From: Martinezella lusitana
Lineage (GTDB): Bacteria > Pseudomonadota > Alphaproteobacteria > Rhizobiales > Rhizobiaceae
Assembly (NCBI RefSeq): GCF_016901135.1
Contig: NZ_JAFEVL010000010.1
Span: forward strand, 124,001 to 188,000
Length of the DNA: 64,000 nucleotides
Direction of reading: 5' to 3'
A program made the translations under genes and the position numbers. Below the pieces are notes generated by a model. That model was not told the DNA's origin. It was given only the letters and a program-made list of their open reading frames with translations, and did not search any database. This document shows positions 42,213 to 52,474 of this stretch, piece after piece. Each line of letters opens with the position of its first letter. Position 1 is the first letter of the stretch.

Positions 42213-42318
42213 CTAGAGCATTTCCAGGAAAAGTGTGAAGCGGTTTTCCGTGCGGAAATGCGCAAAAACAAAAGGATAGAGCGCTGCCGTGACCTTGTTT
42301 GGAACGGAAGCGCTCTAG
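42213..42318. repeat. rhizobial palindromic intergenic element (AGCGGTTTTCCG type, copy 2)
   Basis: TAGAGCATTTCCAGGAAAAG then GCGGTTTTCCGTGCGGAAAT is related to 21764-21815. The block ends with AGAGCGCTGCCGTGACC and an outer AGCGCTCTA at 42310-42318. It lies between divergent genes, so it may also influence their promoters. Confidence 0.65.
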
Positions 42319-42410
42319 GCTCAACTTTGGCGGGCTGCAAGCTAAGCCCTTGCCTGATCACCCCGCCTCGTGCTCATCTCTGGCGAGAACATTGCTCGGG
42401 AATCATCGGC

Positions 42411-43145
42411 ATGCGCGTCGCAATCATCGAGAATATGAAGAATACCCCGCTCGGTGCCCTCGGCATCGCGCTCGAGGAGGCCGGAGCTAAGACCGAATGG
42501 TTCCGCGCATGGGACGGCGAAGAGCTTCCAAAGGACACGGCATCTTATGACGCGCTCGTTGTGCTCGGCGGCGAGCAGAATGCCCGCGATGATGAAACCC
42601 ATCCCTACCTGCCGGAGCTGGCGCGCCTGATGCGCCGTTTCGAAGGCGAGGACAAGGCCGTGCTCGGCATCTGCCTCGGCAGCCAGATCCTTGCGCGCGC
42701 CTACGAGGCGGAAAATCTCATCGGCACGGCTCATGAATTCGGTTGGAAAACGGTCGGCCTTACCGAGGAGGGCAAGGCGGATCCGCTGCTGGCCGGCGTC
42801 GGCGACCAATTCACCATCTTCGAATGGCATTCCGACACCTTCACCCTGCCGGCCAGTGCCGTACGCTTGGCGACCAACGGGGTCGCGCAGAACCAGGCCT
42901 ATCGCATCGGCCGCGCTACCTATGGCACGCAGTTCCACTTCGAGGCCAATGCCGCCGTGGTCGATCGCTGGCGCGCCGAATTCAAGGCGACGATCGAAAG
43001 CAAGGAACCGGGTTGGCTGGAGAGCTATCCGGAGCTTGTCGCCAAGCATGCGGCAGCGGCAGAAACCGCGGGTCTTGCCATCGCGCGTGCCTGGGTGCGG
43101 ACGATTGGAACGCGACAGCAGGTTCTTCAAGCTGCGGAAGCCTGA
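42411..43145 (+). CDS. class I glutamine amidotransferase-like protein
   Basis: The 244-residue protein has the triad of class I amidotransferases: nucleophile Cys in L-G-I-C-L-G-S-Q near residue 87-88, and the His-x-Glu pair in Q-F-H-F-E near 180-184. It carries no synthetase domain and resembles stand-alone GMP-synthase-like GATases, possibly gamma-glutamyl hydrolases or C26 peptidases. A longer frame from 42258 starts inside the repeat element and is rejected. The ribosome site GGGAA is modest. Substrate unknown. Confidence 0.85.
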   Translation: MRVAIIENMKNTPLGALGIALEEAGAKTEWFRAWDGEELPKDTASYDALVVLGGEQNARDDETHPYLPELARLMRRFEGEDKAVLGICLGSQILARAYEAENLIGTAHEFGWKTVGLTEEGKADPLLAGVGDQFTIFEWHSDTFTLPASAVRLATNGVAQNQAYRIGRATYGTQFHFEANAAVVDRWRAEFKATIESKEPGWLESYPELVAKHAAAAETAGLAIARAWVRTIGTRQQVLQAAEA

Positions 43146-43237
43146 GGATTGCCTAATTAGGAGGGAAGTCGGTGCCGGATCATCCGCTCTGAGAGCTCAG
43201 CACCGATCAATCATTGAAGACTGGGGGAGATAAAATC

Positions 43238-43693
43238 ATGACGACGCTGGAACTACCCTGCGAGGGCGGCTGCCGTTGCGGACAGGTGCGGCTGAAGATC
43301 AGCGCCAAGCCCATGCTCACCATGGCCTGCCATTGCACCGGTTGCCAGCGCATGACGGGCAGCGCCTATTCGCTGAGCGCCGCGATCCCCTCCGATGGTT
43401 TCGAGGTGACCAGGGGCGAGCCGGTCATCGGCGGTCTGCACGGCGATGCCATCCATCACTATTTCTGCCCGCATTGCATGAGCTGGCTGTTCACGCGGCT
43501 CGAAGGCGTGGATTGGTTCGTCAATACGCGCGCCACCATGCTCGACGACGCCAGTTGGTTCACGCCCTTCATTGAGACCTGGACGGGCGAAAAGCTGCCC
43601 TGGGTTAACACGCCCGCCAAGCACAGCTATGCCGCGCTGCCGGCCATGGAAGAGTATGAAGGTTTGATCAAGGAATATATGGGGCAGGCCTAA
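43238..43693 (+). CDS. GFA-family (glutathione-dependent formaldehyde-activating/CENP-V) zinc protein
   Basis: The 151-residue product has the GFA cysteine pattern: G-G-C-R-C-G-Q near residue 11, C-H-C-T-G-C-Q near 32-38, and C-P-H-C near 79-82, binding two zinc ions. Most family members are not true formaldehyde-activating enzymes, so I leave the reaction open. ATG 43238 follows GGGGGAG; an in-frame ATG at 43214 would add eight residues. It is convergent with the CcdA-like gene. Confidence 0.87.
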   Translation: MTTLELPCEGGCRCGQVRLKISAKPMLTMACHCTGCQRMTGSAYSLSAAIPSDGFEVTRGEPVIGGLHGDAIHHYFCPHCMSWLFTRLEGVDWFVNTRATMLDDASWFTPFIETWTGEKLPWVNTPAKHSYAALPAMEEYEGLIKEYMGQA

Positions 43694-43717
43694 ACCCGCA
43701 GCAGCGAACCCACGCCG

Positions 43718-43884
43718 TCAGAATTGCCGGTATTTCGCAAAAGGCAGACTGTGCTTTTCGATATAGGCATTTGCTTCCGCAATCGCCTCTGCATTTTCAA
43801 CGAGCCAGAAACGCTCGCGCTCAATCTTGCTGGCGCGAGCAGCCTTGTCTTCTATAGGGCGTGAGATATCGATCTTCGAGTCGC

Positions 43885-43888
<4 letters not shown>
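43718..43888 (-). CDS. CcdA-like orphan antitoxin, 56 aa, coupled to lepA
   Basis: This short frame has C-terminal similarity to CcdA antitoxins: [15 protein letters not shown] near 26-40 followed by Y-I-E-K-H-S-L-P and a Y-R-Q-F end. In the family this part wraps the CcdB toxin. The N-terminus is shorter than usual (56 versus about 75-80 residues), so the ribbon-helix-helix DNA-binding part is reduced or lost. The GTG start (43888-43886) overlaps the lepA stop TGA (43887-43885), so translation is coupled. No CcdB gene follows; the next gene is GFA on the other strand. An orphan antitoxin or unrelated small protein is possible. Confidence 0.6.
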
Positions 43889-45717
<1,829 letters not shown>

Positions 45718-45824
45718 ATAGCAGCGCCGCCCCGCGCCGCAAAGCGGAAAAGCGGGGTTTTGACGGCTATATTCACGCTGCGGTAGGCTTTTCTGACGTC
45801 GCGCCGGGCAGATTATGATCACGC

Positions 45825-45889
45825 TTGATTCCACTATTGGATCGTGTAATTCTCTTATAATAGAATTCAAGCGCGGATGATGGAATCAA
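45825..45889. promoter_or_regulatory. promoter/operator region of the XRE-cupin gene
   Basis: TTGATTCCA (45825-45833) and TGGAATCAA (45881-45889) are perfect inverted repeats 47 bp apart; the right one ends directly before the start codon. A -10-like TATAAT lies at 45856-45861 inside a second inverted pair AATTCT (45848-45853) and AGAATT (45862-45867). This layout suits autorepression by the HTH protein encoded next to it. The assignment is inferred. Confidence 0.55.
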
Positions 45890-46462
45890 ATGACTGATGA
45901 TGATCTGGAACTGGCGATTGGCGCTCGCATCAAGCAGCTGCGCATCGCCCGCGGCCTGACGCTGGATGAGCTGTCGAACACCTCGGCCGTCAGCCGCGCG
46001 ATGATCTCGCGCATCGAGCGGGCCGAGGCGAGCCCGACGGCTTCCCTATTGTCGCGGCTCTGCGCGGCGCTCGGCCTTTCTCTCTCGGCCTTCTTCGCCG
46101 AGGAAGACAAAGAGGTATCGCCGCTGGCCCGCCGCGACCAGCAGGCAATCTGGCCTGATCCGGAGACCGGCTATGTCAGACGCGCGATCTCGCCACCGGG
46201 AACGGGCTCGAAGGTCGATCTCGTCGAAGTCGTCTTTCCCGCCGGCGCGCGCGTCAGCTTTCCTCCCAACACCGCAAGCCTCGGCATGACCCAGCATGTC
46301 TGGCTGTTCGAGGGCGAGATGGAGGTGACCCATCGCGATGTCACCCACCGCCTGATGCCCGGCGATTGCCTGTTCATGGGCGTCGGCGACGGTCATGCCT
46401 TCCACAATCCGGGCGAGGGACCGGCGCGCTATTGCGTCATCCTCGATCGCGGCCGTTCATAA
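45890..46462 (+). CDS. XRE-family regulator with C-terminal cupin domain
   Basis: The 190-residue protein has an N-terminal HTH_3 domain (residues about 12-65, L-T-L-D-E-L-S-N-T-S-A-V-S-R-A-M-I-S-R-I-E-R) and a C-terminal cupin (about 115-185, with H-V-W-L-F-E-G-E-M and G-D-C-L-F-M-G-V-G-D-G-H). Such regulators sense small metabolites through the cupin pocket. It is followed by a GNAT gene 18 bp downstream, and the two probably form one transcript. The inverted repeats upstream suggest autoregulation. Confidence 0.88.
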   Translation: MTDDDLELAIGARIKQLRIARGLTLDELSNTSAVSRAMISRIERAEASPTASLLSRLCAALGLSLSAFFAEEDKEVSPLARRDQQAIWPDPETGYVRRAISPPGTGSKVDLVEVVFPAGARVSFPPNTASLGMTQHVWLFEGEMEVTHRDVTHRLMPGDCLFMGVGDGHAFHNPGEGPARYCVILDRGRS

Positions 46463-46480
46463 CCATCCAAGGACCCTTTC

Positions 46481-47002
46481 ATGCCCGACATTCGCCTTCT
46501 ATCCGCTGCTGATGCCCGTGCCGTCCTCTCCGATCTTTGCGAAGTGCTCGCCGATTGCGTCAAGGGTGGCGCCTCGGTCGGTTTCATGCAGCCCTATGGG
46601 TCGGCTGACGCCATGCCCTATTGGCAAGGCGTCGCCGATAGCGTCGAGAGCGGCGCGACGCTGCTTCTTGTTGCCGAGATCGAGGGCAAGGTTCTGGGCA
46701 CCGTGCAAGTGGGCGCGGCGCAGATGCCGAACCAGCCGCATCGCGGCGATCTGAAGAAATTGCTGGTGCATCGCTCCGCTCGCGGCAAGGGTCTTGCCCG
46801 TCTCCTGATGGAGGCGGCGGAACGCGAAGCATCCCGGCTCGGCAAGAGCCTGCTGGTGCTCGATACGGCCACCGGCAGCGAAGCCGAGGCCATCTATCCG
46901 CGTCTCGGCTGGCAACGCGTCGGCGTCATCCCGGACTATGCGATGTGGCCGGAGGGCGGCCTCTGCGACACGACCATTTTCTACAAGCGTATCGCCGCTT
47001 GA
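46481..47002 (+). CDS. GNAT-family N-acetyltransferase
   Basis: The 173-residue protein has a single GNAT domain with the acetyl-CoA loop V-H-R-S-A-R-G-K-G-L-A-R-L-L near residues 93-106 and a typical final strand with G-W-Q-R-V-G-V-I-P-D-Y. The acceptor is unknown. The ATG lies just after the XRE-cupin gene, so co-transcription is likely and the regulator may control an acetylation-based detoxification step. Confidence 0.87.
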   Translation: MPDIRLLSAADARAVLSDLCEVLADCVKGGASVGFMQPYGSADAMPYWQGVADSVESGATLLLVAEIEGKVLGTVQVGAAQMPNQPHRGDLKKLLVHRSARGKGLARLLMEAAEREASRLGKSLLVLDTATGSEAEAIYPRLGWQRVGVIPDYAMWPEGGLCDTTIFYKRIAA

Positions 47003-47015
47003 GGCGGGCGGTAGC

Positions 47016-47621
47016 TCAGGCGGAAAAGGCGGCGATGGCGTCCTGCAGTCTCATGCCGGATGTCCATTGCATCGCCTTCCAGCCGAACTGACGTGCGGCC
47101 TCGATATTGGCCTCGACATCGTCGATGAAGCCGATCTCGTTGGCGGGGATGCGCACCTTCTCGGTCACCAGCTGAAAGAACTCGGCTGATGGTTTTTGAT
47201 GGCCGAGAGCAGCAGAATAGAAAATGCCGTCGAAGCGCGAGGAAAGCCCGAGCTCATCCATGAGGTAGGCCGCGCGCAGATGCTCCTGATTGGTCGCAAG
47301 AAACATTTGCGTCCCCTCCGCCCGCAGCGCGGCGAGGTCGTCGAGCAGCGTGTGGTCGAGGCGAGAATCGTTTTCAAACCAGTAGTCGATCAGCGTTCTC
47401 GCGCTGAGACCCGGAGCGATCGTGCCGAGAACCTCCGTTAGCCTCGGTTCCAGCGCGTCGCGGCCGGTGACGATGTCGCGCCAGCAGGTTTTGAAGAATG
47501 CCGCCTGCAGCACATCCAGCCGCAGCCCGAGATCGCGCTCCAGATAGGTGAACAGCGGCAAGCCGTCACTCGGCCGGCCATTGACCAACACGCCGTCGAC
47601 ATCGACCATCAGGATTTTCAT
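47016..47621 (-). CDS. HAD-family hydrolase
   Basis: The 201-residue protein has the HAD motifs: nucleophile D-V-D-G-V-L at residues 6-11, A-T-N-Q-E near 102 (Thr/Ser of motif II), K in H-Q-K-P near 133, and acidic motif IV F-I-D-D near 157. The cap insertion is the small alpha-helical type. It is a phosphatase or dehalogenase-like enzyme with unknown substrate. I chose ATG 47621 with GGGAG upstream; an in-frame start at 47687 adds 22 unstructured residues. It is convergent with the GNAT gene. Confidence 0.87.
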   Translation of the reverse strand: MKILMVDVDGVLVNGRPSDGLPLFTYLERDLGLRLDVLQAAFFKTCWRDIVTGRDALEPRLTEVLGTIAPGLSARTLIDYWFENDSRLDHTLLDDLAALRAEGTQMFLATNQEHLRAAYLMDELGLSSRFDGIFYSAALGHQKPSAEFFQLVTEKVRIPANEIGFIDDVEANIEAARQFGWKAMQWTSGMRLQDAIAAFSA

Positions 47622-47775
47622 GCCGCGCGAATCTCCCGGTTGATGAAAAGGCAGGTGGAAGGTGCCGTCGTTTGCGGCTGTATTCAAGGCCGCATCTCAC
47701 CCTTTTTTCTTGGTCTGGATGCATGTAAGCCTTTGCATCGATAACCTGATTTAGCCTGTCATAGAGGAGACGACG

Positions 47776-48801
47776 ATGCGGGTCATTTACTCGGAGGACC
47801 ATAAGCTCAGGGACGCCAAGACCGAGCTGCATGACGGGCAGCTCGTCACGCCCTTCGAAGCGCCGTTCCGCGCCGAATGGATCCTGGCCGCAGTCAAGGA
47901 GGCAGGTTTTGTCGATGTCGTTGCTCCAGAGGCGCATGGGCTGGAGACGGCGCGCAAGGTGCATGATCCCGCCTATCTCGATTTTCTGGGCGTGGTCTGG
48001 GAGCGCTGGGTCGCCGCCGGCTACATGGGCGAGGCAATCTCCAATTCCTTTCCCGTCAGGCGCACCAGCCAGCGCGTGCCGGAAAACATCGTCGGCATGA
48101 TCGGCCATTATGCCAATGCCGCTGATACCTCGATCACCAAAGGGTCTTATGAGGCAGCCATCGCCTCGATGCGCTGCGCCCTGACCGGCGCCGACTGGCT
48201 CCATGCCGGCAATCGTTTCGCCTTCGCGCTCTGCCGCCCGCCCGGTCACCACGCCGGCTTCGATCTCTTCGGCGGCTATTGCTTCATCAATAATGCCGGC
48301 GTCGCGGCTCAGCGCCTGCGCGATCATGGTGCGGCGAAGGTGGCGGTGCTCGACGTCGATTTCCACCACGGCAACGGCACGCAGGACATATTCTACCAGC
48401 GTGGCGATGTCTTCACCGCCTCGCTTCATGGCGATCCGATCCATGCCTTTCCTTACTTTCTCGGCCATGCCGACGAGCAGGGCGAGGGTGACGGGCTCGG
48501 TAGCAACCGCAATTATCCGATGCCGCGCGGCACGCCCTGGGAAGTCTGGTCGGCGGCGCTGGATGACGTGCTTTCCCGGATCAAGACCTTCGGCGCGGAG
48601 GCGATCGTGCTCTCGCTCGGCGTCGATACGTTCGAGCGCGATCCGATTTCCTTCTTCAAACTGGCGTCAGAGGATTTCATTCGCATGGGCGAGCGTATCG
48701 CGGCTGCCGGCTTGCCTGTTCTCGTCTGCATGGAGGGCGGCTATGGCGTGCCGGAGATCGGGTTGAATGTCGCTAACGTGCTGAAGGGCCTCGAGGGCTG
48801 A
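47776..48801 (+). CDS. histone-deacetylase-family amidohydrolase, likely acetylpolyamine-type
   Basis: The 341-residue protein carries the class II HDAC/AphA motifs: R-P-P-G-H-H-A-G (His158 and His159), G-Y-C-F-I-N-N-A, D-V-D-F-H-H-G-N-G (zinc ligands Asp195 and His197) and G-V-D-T-F with the third Asp. Bacterial members deacetylate acetylpolyamines or acetylated small molecules. It starts at ATG 47776 behind GAGGAG. It is followed by an EamA-type exporter, so a metabolite release followed by export is possible but not shown. Confidence 0.92.
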   Translation: MRVIYSEDHKLRDAKTELHDGQLVTPFEAPFRAEWILAAVKEAGFVDVVAPEAHGLETARKVHDPAYLDFLGVVWERWVAAGYMGEAISNSFPVRRTSQRVPENIVGMIGHYANAADTSITKGSYEAAIASMRCALTGADWLHAGNRFAFALCRPPGHHAGFDLFGGYCFINNAGVAAQRLRDHGAAKVAVLDVDFHHGNGTQDIFYQRGDVFTASLHGDPIHAFPYFLGHADEQGEGDGLGSNRNYPMPRGTPWEVWSAALDDVLSRIKTFGAEAIVLSLGVDTFERDPISFFKLASEDFIRMGERIAAAGLPVLVCMEGGYGVPEIGLNVANVLKGLEG

Positions 48802-48898
48802 CGGTTTCTTGTATCAAAGCGTCTGATCGCAGGATGAAAAGTTTGAATTTGCCAGTATCTGGCTCGGCCTCTAAAAGCCTCGCGTAAGAGGAGAGGTC

Positions 48899-49813
48899 AT
48901 GGATAAGAAGATTGTCGAAGGTGGCTCGGATGGCGGTGCGGCGCTGATGCCGCATCCGGATGTGGCGCCGTCTTCCGGCGGCATCGCTGCCGGCGTGCTC
49001 ATGTGCGTGATGTCCATGTCGTCAATCCAGTTCGGCTCGGCATTGTCGTCTCCGATCATCAACACCTATGGACCGGTCGGCGCGACGTGGCTGCGGCTCG
49101 TCTTCGCATCCGCCGCATTGGCGATCATCGTTCGGCCGAAGATCATGAGCTACAGCCGCTCGCAATGGATCGGCGTGCTGGCGCTCGGCACCGTGTCGGC
49201 ACTGATGACGACGTCCTTCTTTTCGGCGATTGTTCGTATTCCATTGGGTCTTGCCGTCGCCATCGAATTTCTCGGGCCTCTGCTTGTCGCGACCCTCGGA
49301 TTCGGGTTGAGCCGGCAGCTTCTCTGGCCCATCTTCGCCGCTATCGGCGTTCTGCTATTGGCCTATGACGGCGAGGAATGGGTGGGCAATCTGCCAGGCA
49401 TCCTCTTTGCCATCGGCGCGGGCGCCGGGTGGGCTTGCTACATCCTGCTGACGAAGAAGGTCGGCAATGCTTTTCAGGGTCTTGAAGGGCTTTCCTTGTC
49501 GTTGCTGGTCGCGGCAGTCGTTTCGACGCCCTTCGGCTTCGCCTCCGCAGTCCCGCATCTGACGGCCTTTGGCCTCCTCGAAATAGCCGGCTTGGCGCTG
49601 CTCGTTCCGCTGCTTCCCTATGTGCTGGAAATGGTGGCGCTGCGGCGCATGCCCACCTCGTCCTTCGGTATTCTCATGAGCCTCGAGCCCGCCATCGGCG
49701 CCTTCGCCGGCTTCGTCATCCTCTCGCAGCCGATGACGCCGTCGCAGATGTTTGGTACGGCGCTTGTCGTTGCCGCCAGTATCGGGGCGACTGTTTTTGC
49801 TGCGAGGAGTTGA
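48899..49813 (+). CDS. EamA-family (RhtA-like) exporter
   Basis: The 304-residue inner-membrane protein has ten hydrophobic segments in two EamA repeats, with the second repeat showing P-T-S-S-F-G-I-L-M-S-L-E-P-A-I-G-A near 250-266, typical of RhtA-type threonine/homoserine exporters. The N-terminal 30 residues are soluble. It follows the deacetylase gene by 98 bp on the same strand. The cargo is unknown. Confidence 0.88.
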   Translation: MDKKIVEGGSDGGAALMPHPDVAPSSGGIAAGVLMCVMSMSSIQFGSALSSPIINTYGPVGATWLRLVFASAALAIIVRPKIMSYSRSQWIGVLALGTVSALMTTSFFSAIVRIPLGLAVAIEFLGPLLVATLGFGLSRQLLWPIFAAIGVLLLAYDGEEWVGNLPGILFAIGAGAGWACYILLTKKVGNAFQGLEGLSLSLLVAAVVSTPFGFASAVPHLTAFGLLEIAGLALLVPLLPYVLEMVALRRMPTSSFGILMSLEPAIGAFAGFVILSQPMTPSQMFGTALVVAASIGATVFAARS

Positions 49814-49840
49814 CGAGCTTTCGATATGCCGCGCCTCTGA

Positions 49841-50031
49841 CACCCCCCTCTGTCACTATCGTGACATCTCCCCCACAAGGGGGGAGATCGTTGGGAGTCT
49901 GCCGCTCGTTAGTCGTAAGACAATAGACTGCAATTTCAGCTGACTCGATGTTTGCTTGAGTCAGGAGAGCGCTGCGAGTTACCAATCTCCCCCCTTGTGG
50001 GGGAGATGTCCCCAAAGGGACAGAGGGGGGT
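49841..50031. repeat. large inverted intergenic element, copy A
   Basis: The left arm (49841-49888) and right arm (49985-50031) are inverted copies of one 47-48 bp unit that differ mainly at 8 central positions. Each contains CTCCCCCACAAGGGGGGAGA and ends in CCCCCCTCTGTC. The element separates convergent genes (EamA and truncated hemoglobin). A second copy is at 59199-59388, also between convergent genes. It may form a long hairpin in either transcript and act as a bidirectional terminator. Confidence 0.8.
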
Positions 50032-50068
50032 ACGAGACTCTCCGCCAACTCGAAGGCGCGATTATCGC

Positions 50069-50536
50069 TCATCCACCCTGTCGCGCCGGATCATCCGCCG
50101 CCGGATTATAGAAGAGCGACAGTATCAGGCTTTTGGCAATGCGTTCGGCGGTGGCCATGAACCAGTTCTTCGCCTCCTTGGTGGGCGCGATATCATCAAG
50201 TGTCTGCGAAAACAGCGCCAACCACTCCGGAAAGAGATCGGCCGCGATACCCTCGACGCCGAGATGTGCCTGCACCGGCTTGCCGCCATAGGCGCCGTTC
50301 TTGAAGGCGACCGACGACCAGAAGCGTTTCATCTTCTCCATATGGTCCGGCCAGCGCCCGGCGAGACGACCGTCGAATACCGGGCCGAGACGGGGATGCG
50401 CCTGAATGCGCCCGTAAAACGTTTCGACCAACCTGTCGATGAAGGCGGCATCGATGCCCATGCGCGTCATCTCCGCTTCGGCTTTTTCGCGGATGCCGGC
50501 GAGATGGGCGGCCCGGCCCTGTATGTCGTTTTCCAT
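50069..50536 (-). CDS. group III truncated hemoglobin
   Basis: The 155-residue protein matches group III truncated globins (trHbP): F-Y-G-R-I-Q-A-H-P-R-L-G-P-V-F near residues 40-54, W-P-D-H-M-E-K-M-K-R-F-W-S-S near 62-75 and P-V-Q-A-H-L-G near 87-93 with the proximal histidine region. Such proteins bind oxygen or nitric oxide and ease nitrosative stress in microaerobic bacteria. It is divergent from mbfA with a shared 264-bp region, so both may respond to iron or haem status, an inference. Confidence 0.88.
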   Translation of the reverse strand: MENDIQGRAAHLAGIREKAEAEMTRMGIDAAFIDRLVETFYGRIQAHPRLGPVFDGRLAGRWPDHMEKMKRFWSSVAFKNGAYGGKPVQAHLGVEGIAADLFPEWLALFSQTLDDIAPTKEAKNWFMATAERIAKSLILSLFYNPAADDPARQGG

Positions 50537-50765
50537 ATGATGCTCCTGCCGATCATGCGCGGAACGCCGCGGCGACCGGCCTTCGTCCCCGCCTGTCTAT
50601 GCTATTTCATGGCGAAGCCAAGACGTCATGCAGGCGTTGCGGCAATCTGTCAAAGTGGCGTTGCAATTTTCCGCTCCCCTTCTGCATCATCCGACATTTC
50701 CCGAGGCGCGATTTCTGTGTGAGGTATTGCCTCGGCGCTTGACCTACAGGATGGTCCATTTTAGA

Positions 50766-50782
50766 TTTAGAATAATTCTAAA
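50766..50782 (+). promoter_or_regulatory. ICE-box-like Irr binding site upstream of mbfA
   Basis: TTTAGAATAATTCTAAA is a perfect palindrome (8-bp arms around one A), 18 bp before the ATG of mbfA. It matches the iron control element bound by Irr in rhizobia and Agrobacterium. In those bacteria Irr represses mbfA under low iron, so the same is expected here. Confidence 0.85.
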
Positions 50783-50800
50783 AGTAAGAGGCTACCTCCC

Positions 50801-51784
50801 ATGCTGCTGGGTTTTTTCCGTTCGCCGAAACGTTCCTTTACCTCCCTGTCCGAGCAGGAGATCCTGGCCATAGCCATCGCCGCCGAAGAGGACGATTCAC
50901 GCATCTATCTCGCCTATGCCGACATACTGCGCCCGAATTATCCCGAGTCCGCCAAGGTTTTCGAAGATATGGCCGAGGTCGAGGACACCCATCGCAAGAC
51001 CCTGATCGACATGCACCGCCAGCGTTTTGGCGAGCGTATCCCGCTGATCCGGCGCGAGCATGTAAGCGGCTTCTATGAGCGCAAACCGGACTGGCTGCGC
51101 AAGAATCTCTCTCTCGACGCCATGCGCGAGGAAGCGGAGGCGATGGAGCAGCAGGCCTATAATTTCTATGTCGAAGCGGCCAAGCAGGTCTCGGATGCCT
51201 CGACACGCCAGCTTCTCGGCGATCTGGCACTGGCCGAGCAGGGCCACGAGGACGTCGCCCGCATGCTCGGCGACAAGCATACGCCGGAAACCGTCAAGCA
51301 CGAGGAGGATGCGCATGCGCGTCGCCAGTTCGTGTTGACCTATGTGCAGCCGGGTCTCGCTGGCCTCATGGATGGTTCTGTTTCGACCCTGGCGCCGATC
51401 TTCGCCGCTGCCTTCGCCACGCAGCAGACATGGCAGACTTTTCTCGTTGGCCTCTCGGCATCGGTCGGTGCCGGCATTTCCATGGGTTTCACCGAAGCCG
51501 CCCATGACGACGGCAAGATTTCCGGGCGCGGCTCGCCGATCAAGCGTGGTCTTGCCTGCGGCATCATGACTGCGCTCGGCGGCCTTGGCCATGCGCTGCC
51601 CTATCTCATTCCGCAGTTCTGGACGGCGACGATCATCGCGGCCATTGTTGTCTTCTTCGAGCTCTGGGCCATTGCCTTCATCCAGAACAGATATATGGAA
51701 ACACCGTTTCTGCGTGCGGCCTTCCAGGTGGTGGTCGGCGGCTCCCTCGTGCTCGCGGCGGGCATATTGATCGGAAACGCTTAG
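50801..51784 (+). CDS. mbfA: membrane-bound ferritin-like iron exporter (MbfA)
   Basis: The 327-residue protein joins an N-terminal ferritin-like di-iron domain (residues 1-155; E-E-D-D-S-R, E-V-E-D-T-H and later A-E-Q-G-H-E supply ligands) to a C-terminal VIT1-type membrane domain (about 175-325, with M-D-G-S-V-S-T-L-A-P and G-F-T-E-A-A). This is the architecture of MbfA, which exports iron and protects against iron and peroxide stress. The ICE box 18 bp upstream supports Irr control. It ends before a perfect 32-bp palindromic terminator. Confidence 0.93.
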   Translation: MLLGFFRSPKRSFTSLSEQEILAIAIAAEEDDSRIYLAYADILRPNYPESAKVFEDMAEVEDTHRKTLIDMHRQRFGERIPLIRREHVSGFYERKPDWLRKNLSLDAMREEAEAMEQQAYNFYVEAAKQVSDASTRQLLGDLALAEQGHEDVARMLGDKHTPETVKHEEDAHARRQFVLTYVQPGLAGLMDGSVSTLAPIFAAAFATQQTWQTFLVGLSASVGAGISMGFTEAAHDDGKISGRGSPIKRGLACGIMTALGGLGHALPYLIPQFWTATIIAAIVVFFELWAIAFIQNRYMETPFLRAAFQVVVGGSLVLAAGILIGNA

Positions 51785-51820
51785 GGCGTGTCGCAGCCCA
51801 GCTTTCCTGAACCACTGAAC

Positions 51821-51852
51821 AAAGAAGGCCGGCAAATTTGCCGGCCTTCTTT
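51821..51852. terminator. bidirectional intrinsic terminator between mbfA and the transglutaminase-like gene
   Basis: AAAGAAGGCCGGCAAA and TTTGCCGGCCTTCTTT form a perfect 32-bp palindrome, with a T-run on both strands (TTCTTTT on the plus strand and TTCTTTG on the minus strand). It serves both convergent genes. Confidence 0.9.
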
Positions 51853-51874
51853 TCAAGTTCGATGATTTCGGTGC

Positions 51875-52474
51875 TTACTTGACGGCGCCGACCAGAACGT
51901 CGTTGCCGTTCTCGATGGTGACCCAGCGACCGGCGTTGAAGCTCGCCTGACGCTTCAGGTAGGAGTAGGGGGTCTTGGACCAGATCTTTATCTCGTCCTC
52001 GAGATTGTCGAGGATATAGTCGCCCTGCTTCGTGCGCAGCGTCAGCACGGCATGGCCTTCGCCGTCGGGCTTGCGCACGACGGTCATTAGCAGGTCGGAG
52101 GCGGAGATACCGCTCTGCATTAGCAGCCTGCGCTTCAACAGCGCAAAATCCTCGCAGTCGCCGGCGGTCTTCGGATATTCCCAATATTCTTCCTGGCCGT
52201 AGACTTCCATGTCGGTTGCCGGCCGGATGGTCTTGTTGACGCGCAGGTTGATCTGGTTGACTAGCGCCCAAGAGGCGGCATTCAAGTCGACCGGGCCGAC
52301 ATTGCGGGTTGGGCCGCACTCGTCGGTGTGCCTCTGGCAGAAATCATAGTGCCCGATAGGCTGGGAAGTGACGTTGCCGACGGTCATCGACGCGGTCTGC
52401 TGAGACGCCGGCATCGCCGACGATGACATCGCAACTATAGCAGCGAAAGCAACCAAAAGGCCCTTAATACGCAC
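51875..52474 (-). CDS. secreted transglutaminase-like cysteine peptidase (BTLCP family)
   Basis: The 199-residue protein has a signal peptide (L-L-V-A-F-A-A-I-V-A-M-S-S-S-A). The BTLCP catalytic triad motifs are G-D-C-E-D-F-A-L-L-K-R (Cys), G-H-A-V-L (His) and D-N-L-E-D (Asp). In several proteobacteria the related LapG protease cuts a surface adhesin under c-di-GMP control; no LapD partner was seen here, so the target is unknown. I prefer GTG 52474 behind AAGGA; a GTG two codons earlier (52480) and a TTG at 52513 are alternatives. Confidence 0.87.
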   Translation of the reverse strand: MRIKGLLVAFAAIVAMSSSAMPASQQTASMTVGNVTSQPIGHYDFCQRHTDECGPTRNVGPVDLNAASWALVNQINLRVNKTIRPATDMEVYGQEEYWEYPKTAGDCEDFALLKRRLLMQSGISASDLLMTVVRKPDGEGHAVLTLRTKQGDYILDNLEDEIKIWSKTPYSYLKRQASFNAGRWVTIENGNDVLVGAVK

